Of a stretch of 6,852 nt of DNA, positions 1 through 5,523 are shown one piece after another. Numbering within the stretch: the stretch's first letter is position 1; the number at the start of each line of letters is the position of its first letter. The DNA is from an uncultured Paraprevotella sp. GTDB taxonomy: Bacteria > Bacteroidota > Bacteroidia > Bacteroidales > Bacteroidaceae. The stretch spans positions 1 to 6,852 of the forward strand of contig CAAGLP010000057.1 of NCBI GenBank assembly GCA_900770805.1, in the 5' to 3' direction. A model generated the notes under the pieces. It worked only from the letters and a program-made list of their open reading frames with translations. It made no database searches and was not told the origin of the DNA. A program made the position numbers and the translations under genes.

Positions 1-84
1 AGATATGCTATTTTGATTTTATCCTATCAGAAAAAAGTGTGGAAATAGGCTAAAAAAGATGCAATTTAGTACACAAAGACGCGC

Positions 85-137
85 AAAACAAGCCTCTAAT
101 CACGCCAATAACGCAAAGCGTGTGCAAGATTAGAGGC
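85..137 (-). terminator. Distal stem-loop terminator of the META-domain gene
   Basis: Positions 92-101 (GCCTCTAATC) and 128-137 (GATTAGAGGC) form a perfect 10-bp stem. Read on the minus strand, the stem is followed directly by TTGTTTT (91 down to 85), as expected of an intrinsic terminator about 60 bases past the stop codon of the gene at 201-620. The 26-base loop is long but can fold further: ACGC at 111-114 pairs with GCGT at 118-121 around AAA. On the plus strand no T-run follows the stem, so the direction is minus. Confidence 0.6.
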
Positions 138-166
138 CTGCTTAAAGTGTGGATTTCTTAAGGGAA

Positions 167-186
167 AGGAGGCTGGTATGCTTCCT
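167..186 (-). terminator. Proximal weak hairpin after the META-domain gene
   Basis: AGGAGGC (167-173) pairs with GCTTCCT (180-186), giving 7 bp with one G-T pair and a 6-base loop. It begins 14 bases past the stop codon of the minus-strand gene. The following minus-strand sequence, TTCCCTTA, is a poor T-tract, so this is at best a weak first terminator or a 3'-end stabilising hairpin ahead of the stronger one at 85-137. Confidence 0.35.
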
Positions 187-200
187 GAATGATGTTTTTG

Positions 201-620
201 TTAGTTGCGTGTCAGGCTCATCACCACGTTTCCGTCGTGATCCTTGGCATTGAGAACGGAGTCTTGTACCTCCAGTGTGACACACTGAGCAAGTGCTGCC
301 ATCACGGCCATCTCCACCTCCATGTCCTTCTCACGGCCCATCATCATGGTAGCGCCTAACTGGTCGAAGGAGATGCTGTCGCCCTTGAGGGTGTACTGGC
401 CAAAGAACGTATTGACCGAAGCATTGCCGTTTACTCTCCCGCTATCGCCGAACAGGATGAAGGGAGTGGTCTCGGCACTATCGGTACTCATACCATTTGC
501 CTCCACGATGGTCCACTGACCAAGGATGTCGGGCTGGGTGGAGAACTTGTTTGTCTTTACGTTGGCACAGTTGCAAAATGCCATACAAGCCGCAAGGGCA
601 GAGAATAATGTCTTTTTCAT
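201..620 (-). CDS. Exported META-domain (DUF306/HslJ-like) protein
   Basis: The 139-residue product starts at ATG 620-618 and ends with TAA at 203-201. Residues 1-20 form a signal-like segment: two lysines, then a hydrophobic stretch containing cysteines at 12, 16 and 18. LAAC (9-12) fits a lipobox but leaves a very short signal, so a lipoprotein is possible, not sure. Residues 31-137 match one META domain: opening GQW (34-36), the RVNGNASVNTFFGQY block (62-76) corresponding to the family's G-x-N-x-x-x-G-x-Y motif, and LGATMMMG (88-95) followed by a glutamate- and methionine-rich helix. This length is normal for a single-domain member. E. coli HslJ, in the same family, is linked to novobiocin resistance; the biochemical role of the family is largely unknown, and I infer only an envelope-located protein of unknown role. 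It has its own promoter (677-684) and is divergent from the barrel gene. Confidence 0.85.
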   Translation of the reverse strand: MKKTLFSALAACMAFCNCANVKTNKFSTQPDILGQWTIVEANGMSTDSAETTPFILFGDSGRVNGNASVNTFFGQYTLKGDSISFDQLGATMMMGREKDMEVEMAVMAALAQCVTLEVQDSVLNAKDHDGNVVMSLTRN

Positions 621-676
621 ACCTTATTATATATATTATTGTTTCGTGTTAATGTCTTGTTGTGTGTTTACGGTTG

Positions 677-684
677 CAAAGATA
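677..684 (-). promoter_or_regulatory. Bacteroidetes -7 promoter box for the META-domain gene
   Basis: The plus-strand CAAAGATA reads TATCTTTG on the minus strand, a full match to TAnnTTTG. Transcription would begin near 670, giving a leader of about 50 bases before the ATG at 620. The expected -33 region, near 703-708, is only T-rich on the minus strand and not a clear TTTG. The leader is AT-rich and has AAGG just before the start codon, a weak ribosome-site resemblance at most. Confidence 0.65.
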
Positions 685-839
685 TGCCGATATAAATTAT
701 AATAAAAGGGAAATCTCCTAAAGTCTCTGGTTAATTCCTATTATAATAAGGGGAGGGCCGTCGTATTGTCTGGGTTCAGTCATCATATTCTTTGTGTCCT
801 GTCGCCGTATTGTTCATGCCAGGTGATTGTATCCTACAC

Positions 840-889
840 TGCATGTACGTATAATACGTACGCGTGCGTGCGTATATATATTATATATA
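840..889. repeat. Alternating purine-pyrimidine tract with two palindromes
   Basis: Fifty bases alternate purine and pyrimidine with only two phase breaks (853/854 and 881/882). The longest unbroken run is 28 bases (854-881), mixing CG, TG and TA steps. Inside lie two 17-base palindromes with a single central base: GTACGTAT-A-ATACGTAC (845-861) and TATATATA-T-TATATATA (873-889). Such sequence is known to favour Z-DNA or cruciform extrusion under negative supercoiling; that it does so here is inference. It sits between two diverging promoters, where supercoiling builds up. Confidence 0.7.
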
Positions 890-920
890 AGGTGTAAAAT
901 GGTGCTTTTGTGTATAAACG

Positions 921-953
921 ACACTTTTTTAACGTTTGGTGGCTAAAAAGTGT
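921..953. promoter_or_regulatory. Inverted repeat upstream of the barrel promoter, possible operator
   Basis: ACACTTTTT (921-929) is the exact reverse complement of AAAAAGTGT (945-953), with a 15-base spacer. The centre lies about 50 bases upstream of the -7 box at 986. The placement suits an activator or other regulator site, but the arms are AT-rich and could also arise by chance. No regulator gene is present in the window to link to it. Confidence 0.35.
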
Positions 954-985
954 GAAAAATATGCACACATATCAAAGGAATGTGC

Positions 986-993
986 TACCTTTG
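986..993 (+). promoter_or_regulatory. Bacteroidetes -7 promoter box for the FadL-family gene
   Basis: TACCTTTG matches TAnnTTTG exactly and is followed by CACC, an extension often seen in Bacteroidetes promoters. Transcription would begin near position 1000, leaving a leader of about 20 bases before ATG 1023. The -33 element is not clear; the region 960-967 holds only a poor match to TTTG. Confidence 0.7.
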
Positions 994-1022
994 CACCCGG
1001 ATTTACACAAATAATGTAAAAT

Positions 1023-2411
1023 ATGAAAAAGATTGTAACTTCATTGGCCGTAGCTTTGGCCGCAACATCAGCTTTCGCTGGTGGTTTGTTGACAACAACT
1101 AATCAGAATGCTCACAGCTTGCGTTTCTTCGCACAGGACGCAGACATCAACCTTTCCAGCCTTTATGCCAACCCCGCTGGTCAGGCTTTCCTGAATAAGG
1201 GCTGGCACATCAGCGCATCTGCAATGACTGCTATGCAGAGCCGTTCTATCGCTACAACTTTCCCCTTGTATGCTTTCAAGGATGGTCAGACAACCCACAA
1301 CTTCAAGGGTGAGGCTTTCGCTCCCGTAGTTCCTTCAATTGACTTTGCTTACGTTCAGGACAAGTGGAGCGTATCAGCTCGCTTCGGTGTAGTAGCTGGT
1401 GGTGGTACTTGCGAGTTCGAGGATGGTCTTGGTTCTCTGGAGGCAGTTGCCGCTAACATGATTTATCAGGGTGTTGTTCCTGGACTCAGCGCAGGTTTGG
1501 GTCAGATGGGTGTTCCTGCAGAGCAGATTCCCGCTATGGTTAACCAGCTGTACCGTTATGACCTTCAGTCTTCAATGACTGGTAAGCAGAACTACTTCGG
1601 TCTTCAGGTTGGTGGTACTTACAAGATTCTTGACAACCTGTCTGCTTACGTAGGTGTACGTGCTATCTATGCTACTTGCGGTTATGTAGGTGGTATTGAG
1701 AATATGCGCTATTCTGTTGACGGTGGCGCAACTTATGCTCCTGCTTCTGCTAACATTAACTTGGATTACCAGCAGTCAGGTTTCGGTATCACTCCCATCA
1801 TCGGTATTCACTACCGTCCCATCAAGGGCTTGGAGTTGGCCGCTAAGTATGAGTTCCAGACAAAGATCAGCCTCAAGAACACTACAACTCCTGAGAGTGC
1901 TGTAGCTACAAACCTTCTCCCTCTCTATGCAGATGGTAACAAGGTTCGTACCGATATGCCCGCTCTGTTGAACATCGGTGCTCAGTACAAGCCCCTCGAG
2001 AACGTGAAGGTTGCTGCTTCTTGGCGCTACTACTTTGACAAGTCTGCTACCAAGGATGGATTTGCCAATGGTGAGAAGATTAACATGAACAACCTCATCG
2101 ATAACAACACAATGGAGTTCTTGGCTTCAGCAGAGTGGAAGTTCTGCAAGTGGGTAGCCGCTTCTTTCTCTTGGCAGAACACCAGCTATGGTTTGTCTGA
2201 CGCTTACATGAGCGACACTGACTTCAACCTGAGCAGCAACTCTATCGGTACTGGTCTGCGCATCTATCCCTGCAGCTTCTTGAACATTGACCTGGGTTAC
2301 ATGCACACCTTCTACAAGGACCGCACCGTTGCTACACCTGCTACTATGATGAGCAACCTCTACTCTCGTACCAACGACGTAGTAGGTCTTGGTTTGAACT
2401 TCTCATTCTAA
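1023..2411 (+). CDS. FadL/OmpP1/TodX-family outer-membrane channel
   Basis: This 462-residue protein is likely a beta-barrel that lets long-chain fatty acids or other hydrophobic compounds cross the outer membrane. Residues 1-19 are a classic signal peptide (Lys-Lys, hydrophobic core, AFA before Gly20). The mature protein opens with GGLLTTTNQNAHSLR (20-34) and YANPAG (48-53), which match the FadL-family N-terminal plug region and its conserved NPAG. FKGEAFAPVVPSIDFAYV (94-111) and the strand near RTDMPALLNIGAQYKP (309-324) also fit the family. Residues about 135-185 are helix-prone, probably an extracellular loop comparable to the ligand-capturing loops of FadL. The chain ends NFSF, the terminal aromatic expected for BAM-dependent assembly. 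The length fits E. coli FadL (about 420-450). Four cysteines (130, 219, 375, 417) are unusual for a barrel. The gene is closed by a terminator at 2448-2504. The family is confident; the substrate is unknown. Confidence 0.9.
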   Translation: MKKIVTSLAVALAATSAFAGGLLTTTNQNAHSLRFFAQDADINLSSLYANPAGQAFLNKGWHISASAMTAMQSRSIATTFPLYAFKDGQTTHNFKGEAFAPVVPSIDFAYVQDKWSVSARFGVVAGGGTCEFEDGLGSLEAVAANMIYQGVVPGLSAGLGQMGVPAEQIPAMVNQLYRYDLQSSMTGKQNYFGLQVGGTYKILDNLSAYVGVRAIYATCGYVGGIENMRYSVDGGATYAPASANINLDYQQSGFGITPIIGIHYRPIKGLELAAKYEFQTKISLKNTTTPESAVATNLLPLYADGNKVRTDMPALLNIGAQYKPLENVKVAASWRYYFDKSATKDGFANGEKINMNNLIDNNTMEFLASAEWKFCKWVAASFSWQNTSYGLSDAYMSDTDFNLSSNSIGTGLRIYPCSFLNIDLGYMHTFYKDRTVATPATMMSNLYSRTNDVVGLGLNFSF

Positions 2412-2447
2412 GAAAAACCTAAAACACAATAAGTAACAATTCTGTTT

Positions 2448-2504
2448 TTGAGCGGCAAGTCCAGCCAGAGAAATCGGTTTAAGGGATTTGTCGCTCAATT
2501 TTAT
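2448..2504 (+). terminator. Intrinsic terminator of the FadL-family gene
   Basis: TTGAGCGGCAAGTCC (2448-2462) pairs with GGATTTGTCGCTCAA (2484-2498), a 15-bp stem including two G-T pairs, followed by TTTTAT. It starts 37 bases after the stop codon. Because it stands before the next promoter (2590-2597), the barrel gene and the downstream fusion gene are likely separate transcription units. Confidence 0.8.
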
Positions 2505-2589
2505 TCACATGCACAGCCAGACAGAACTGTTTTTGGTGATCTGTTCTCAAATTAGAGGGCAAAAGCATGGAATTTATGAAATATTTCAC

Positions 2590-2597
2590 TAACTTTG
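2590..2597 (+). promoter_or_regulatory. Bacteroidetes -7 promoter box for the acyl-ligase fusion gene
   Basis: TAACTTTG is a full match to TAnnTTTG, about 90 bases past the preceding terminator. Transcription would start near 2604 and give a leader of about 70 bases to ATG 2676. The -33 region (about 2565-2571) has no good TTTG. This box overlaps the TTG codon at 2595 that begins the longest open frame, which argues against that TTG as the start. Confidence 0.65.
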
Positions 2598-2675
2598 TGT
2601 ACGCGTGGATATGTGCGTATCGTCATTCATGCGTCCGGAAAATATAGGTTAGAGAAACGACAAATAACGGAAAAT

Positions 2676-5165
2676 ATGTTTTACGAAAACAAAATCAAGG
2701 TCATTGACCGCACGGCAATTATCACTCTCGATAGTGAGATATCCTATGCCGAGATGCTTGCCAACATTCGCAAGTATGCACAATACGTGTCAATGGAAAA
2801 GGGTGCCAAGACACTTGTCTTTGCGGAAAACTGTGTAGAATGGATATATAGCTTTTTCGCTATCTGGCAGAATCGTGGTGTTGCTATCCCCGTGGACGCA
2901 GGCAGCACCGTGGATGATGTGGCATACATCATGAACGATGCACAACCCGATGCTATTTGGGTGACAGCACAGACAGAGAATGTGGCACTTGAGGCGATAA
3001 AGAAGGCTGGCGTGAAGACTGTTGTCTTGCGTATGGACGATCTTACAGGTCTGCGCTCTCATGAAATGACCAAAGAGGAAGGTATCAGTTTTGAGGATAG
3101 CGACGTGTGCGTAATCCTTTATACATCTGGTACAACAGGTTTCCCCAAGGGCGTTATGCTCACTTTCCACAACTTGCTTGTAAACATCAATGCCATCTCG
3201 TCCAAGGAGGTGCCCATCTTCAATCCCAAGAGTAGCACTTTGATTCTCCTGCCTTTGCATCACGTTATGCCATTGGTGGGTACTCTTGTAGCTCCTATCT
3301 TTACCCAGTCTCAGGTGGTGTTGTGTCCCACTATGTCAGGTCCAGACATTATGGAGGCATTGCAACGAGGTAAGGTTACCGTCATGGTGGGTGTTCCTCG
3401 TCTGTGGCAGACTCTGTACAACGGCATAAAGAAGAAGATTGATGAAAGTGCACTTGCAAGCATGCTTTATAAGCTTTGCGAAAAGGTAGGTAGCTATGGC
3501 TTCTCCCAAAAGGTGTTCAAAAGCGTACATCAGAAGCTGGGTGGTAATCTTCAGTATTGTGTAAGTGGTGGTGCTGCACTGGATACGGAGATTGGTAATG
3601 GTATGAAGACTCTGGGTATAACCGTACTTGAGGGTTATGGTATGACCGAGACTTCACCCATGATCAGTTTCACACGTCCTGGTGACATCATTCCCGGTTG
3701 CTCTGGTCTTCCCTTGCCATGCTGCGATTGTGTAATCAAGGATGGAGAGCTATGCGTAAAGGGTGAGAATGTAATGCTGGGCTATTACAACCGTCCCGAG
3801 GAAACTGCTGCTATCTTTGACGAAGAGGGCTATCTGCATACTGGCGACCTGGCACGATTCGACGAGAAGGGTAGGGTGTATATCACTGGTCGTAAGAAGG
3901 AAATCATCGTCCTGTCCAATGGTAAGAATGTACAGCCCGTTGAGATTGAGTTCAAGATAGAGAAGTTCGACAAATACGTCAAGGAGTGTGCAATATCATA
4001 TTACAATGATAAGCTTGTTGCCGTAATCGTGCCTCAGGATGCGATTATGGTAGGCAAGACAGATGCTGAAGTGGAGGCTTTGCTCAAGCACGAGGTACTG
4101 GAACCATACAACAACGAGGCGATGAACTACAAGAAGGTGATGTCCATCTTTATACTTCATGGTGCATTGCCCCGTACACGATTGTCAAAGATACAGCGCT
4201 TCAAGGTGCTTGATATTCTCAAGAATGGTATTTCTTCAACACCTGTTCAGGAAGAGAAGATTAACGAACCTGACATGCAGGAATACCGTATCTTGCGCGA
4301 CTATGTCAAGAAAGAGAAGCGCCTGGATATTGTACGTCCTACCGACCATCTGGAAACCGACCTCGGTCTTGACTCGCTTGACCGTGTAAGCATGCAGGAG
4401 TTCATCATGCAGACCTTCGGCGCAGAGGTAAATGCCGATAGCATTCTGTCTTTCTCCACATTGCAGAAGTTGGCTGAGCACATAGCTACAGCAAAGACCC
4501 ATATGGATGTGGCGGATGATATTGATTGGAACCAGTTGCTGACATCCACACCGGCAGTTCTTCCTTCCAAGCCAACAGCCATCTTGCCCATCGGTGCAAC
4601 CGTATGCGAAGGTGTCAACCGTTTGTATTTCCGTCTCTCCATCAAGGGTAAGGAGAACATTCCTGCCAGTGGTCCTTTCATTATTGCCCCCAACCATCAG
4701 AGCTTCCTCGATGGTCCTCTGGTAACAAGTGGTCTTTCATGGAAAACTATCAAGGATACTTACTTCTATGCTACTGAAGAGCACTTCAACAACTCCTTCA
4801 AGCGTTCTGTAGCTCGCCATAGTAATGTTATCCTCATGCAGATGTCCGACCTGAAGAATTCAATTCTGCACATGGCGCAAGTTCTGCGTGCTGGCAAGAA
4901 CCTGATGATATTCCCAGAAGGACGTCGTACCAATACAGGCGAATTAGGTCAGTTCAAGAAGACCTTTGCTATCCTTGCAAAGGAACTTCGTGTACCCATC
5001 GTTCCCGTTCGTATTACCGGTGCATACGAGGCATTGCCCCGTCAGAAGTCTCTTCCCCGTCCCCACAAGATTACCGTTGAGTATCTGCCTGCCATCATGC
5101 CTGATGTAACCAAGTCATACGACGAGATTGCAGAGCAAGTAAAGAAAATAATTGCACAGGATTAA
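2676..5165 (+). CDS. Acyl ligase - acyl carrier - PlsC acyltransferase fusion (Aas-like)
   Basis: The 829-residue product joins three domains. (1) AMP-forming acyl-CoA/acyl-ACP synthetase, about 1-515: P-loop YTSGTTGFPKG (149-159), EGYGMTETSP (319-328), HTGD (388-391), TGRKKE (404-409) and the C-terminal PRTRLSKIQR (499-508) with catalytic Lys505. (2) Acyl-carrier domain, about 535-605, with GLDSLD whose Ser567 should carry phosphopantetheine. (3) PlsC/LPLAT acyltransferase, about 637-829: NHQSFLD with the HX4D pair His674/Asp679, FPEGRRT (746-752) and VPIVPV (773-778). All key residues are present. The likely role is to activate a fatty acid with ATP, load it on the internal carrier and transfer it to a lysophospholipid or glycerol phosphate, at the inner face of the cytoplasmic membrane. 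E. coli Aas has the reverse order (PlsC then ligase) and no built-in carrier. I see no strong membrane helix. ATG 2676 is chosen because the only upstream in-frame start (TTG 2595) lies inside the promoter. The acceptor is unknown. Confidence 0.88.
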   Translation: MFYENKIKVIDRTAIITLDSEISYAEMLANIRKYAQYVSMEKGAKTLVFAENCVEWIYSFFAIWQNRGVAIPVDAGSTVDDVAYIMNDAQPDAIWVTAQTENVALEAIKKAGVKTVVLRMDDLTGLRSHEMTKEEGISFEDSDVCVILYTSGTTGFPKGVMLTFHNLLVNINAISSKEVPIFNPKSSTLILLPLHHVMPLVGTLVAPIFTQSQVVLCPTMSGPDIMEALQRGKVTVMVGVPRLWQTLYNGIKKKIDESALASMLYKLCEKVGSYGFSQKVFKSVHQKLGGNLQYCVSGGAALDTEIGNGMKTLGITVLEGYGMTETSPMISFTRPGDIIPGCSGLPLPCCDCVIKDGELCVKGENVMLGYYNRPEETAAIFDEEGYLHTGDLARFDEKGRVYITGRKKEIIVLSNGKNVQPVEIEFKIEKFDKYVKECAISYYNDKLVAVIVPQDAIMVGKTDAEVEALLKHEVLEPYNNEAMNYKKVMSIFILHGALPRTRLSKIQRFKVLDILKNGISSTPVQEEKINEPDMQEYRILRDYVKKEKRLDIVRPTDHLETDLGLDSLDRVSMQEFIMQTFGAEVNADSILSFSTLQKLAEHIATAKTHMDVADDIDWNQLLTSTPAVLPSKPTAILPIGATVCEGVNRLYFRLSIKGKENIPASGPFIIAPNHQSFLDGPLVTSGLSWKTIKDTYFYATEEHFNNSFKRSVARHSNVILMQMSDLKNSILHMAQVLRAGKNLMIFPEGRRTNTGELGQFKKTFAILAKELRVPIVPVRITGAYEALPRQKSLPRPHKITVEYLPAIMPDVTKSYDEIAEQVKKIIAQD

Positions 5166-5202
5166 TTCATTCTGCTGGTAGAAACCAGTAAAGTAAATTA
5201 TT

Positions 5203-5246
5203 GGGTGTGAAGACAAGATAATGTTTTCACACCCTTGCTTTATATT
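5203..5246 (+). terminator. Intrinsic terminator of the acyl-ligase fusion gene
   Basis: GGGTGTGAAGACA (5203-5215) pairs with TGTTTTCACACCC (5222-5234): 13 bp including one G-T pair, with a 6-base loop. It is followed by TTGCTTTATATT, a T-rich tail. The hairpin starts 37 bases past the stop codon. The fusion gene therefore appears to be transcribed alone. Confidence 0.8.
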
Positions 5247-5342
5247 AGAAGCAATGAAGACAAGGATACTGGTAAGGGTAAGTCATGCCGAGATACGACA
5301 TTGCCTTGCTCCTTCTGCAGACGCCCTGTTTTTGTCCTCCTC

Positions 5343-5388
5343 GACGACAAGGATGTGTTCTCATTGACGATGAAGGTGTATTCTCATT
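5343..5388. repeat. Two imperfect 23-base tandem repeats
   Basis: Units 5343-5365 and 5366-5388 both begin GACGA and end TTCTCATT. They agree at 18 of 23 positions, and all five differences are transitions. Weaker resemblance continues on both sides: 5320-5342 matches the first unit at about 14 positions, and 5389-5411 begins GAC but then drifts. There is no spacer, so this is not a CRISPR array. The unit length is not a multiple of three, which argues against a coding repeat. Confidence 0.5.
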
Positions 5389-5450
5389 GACAATAAGAAC
5401 AGCTCTTTATGAAGACAGGTTAGGCCTCATGTGTGGCTCGCATGTAAATG

Positions 5451-5491
5451 GCATAAATGAAAGAGACCGTATCCCCAAAGGGTACGGTCTC
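5451..5491 (-). terminator. Intrinsic terminator of the TPR-protein gene
   Basis: GAGACCGTA (5463-5471) pairs with TACGGTCTC (5483-5491). CCC (5473-5475) with GGG (5480-5482) extends the stem across one bulged T, leaving a CAAA loop. Read on the minus strand, the hairpin begins 32 bases after the TAA at 5526-5524 and is followed by TTTCATTTATGC, an interrupted T-tract. The arrangement is clearly oriented for the minus-strand gene. Confidence 0.7.
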
Positions 5492-5523
5492 CTGATAGAT
5501 TGTAGAATATCGTATGTTTCTGT

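Larger units (their letters stand above)
621..1022. other. Divergent intergenic region (402 bases)
   Basis: This gap separates two genes reading away from each other. It holds a minus-strand promoter (677-684), a plus-strand promoter (986-993), an alternating purine-pyrimidine tract (840-889) and an inverted repeat (921-953). Between 685 and 839 I see no gene. That stretch has only a short AT-rich palindrome, TATTATAATA (739-748), and the 8-mer CGTATTGT repeated at 762-769 and 806-813. No tRNA-like or clear riboswitch-like fold was recognised by eye. Confidence 0.6.
5166..5523. other. Convergent intergenic region (358 bases)
   Basis: This gap lies between the 3' ends of two converging genes. 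It contains a small hairpin (CTGGT/ACCAG, 5175-5188), the plus-strand terminator (5203-5246), a degenerate tandem repeat (5343-5388) and the minus-strand terminator (5451-5491). GAAGACAAG also recurs at 5209-5217 and 5256-5264. I see no supported gene: an open frame beginning at 5285 on the plus strand has no family resemblance and runs antisense into the TPR gene. Confidence 0.6.

Noticed and set aside
165..192. AAAGGAGG followed by ATG and a four-codon frame ending in TGA on the plus strand
   Set aside because: It looks like an ideal ribosome site with a tiny leader peptide, but Bacteroidetes rarely rely on Shine-Dalgarno sites, no plus-strand promoter precedes it, and the same bases form the hairpin 167-186 downstream of the minus-strand gene.
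2790..3263. 157-codon minus-strand open frame opposite the ligase P-loop region
   Set aside because: It is a shadow of the strongly conserved ligase frame; no promoter or recognisable protein motif supports it.
4236..4697. 153-codon open frame on the minus strand, opposite the carrier and acyltransferase domains
   Set aside because: The plus-strand frame here carries the carrier serine motif and the HX4D motif, which are clearly the selected reading. The antisense translation has no family resemblance.
1023..5165. A two-gene operon of the FadL-family gene and the fusion gene
   Set aside because: A 15-bp terminator stem with a T-run lies between them, and a separate TAnnTTTG box precedes the second gene. 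Read-through cannot be excluded, but a simple operon is not supported.
5343..5388. Short direct repeats that might suggest a CRISPR array
   Set aside because: The units abut with no spacers, only two are clear, and no cas gene is present.
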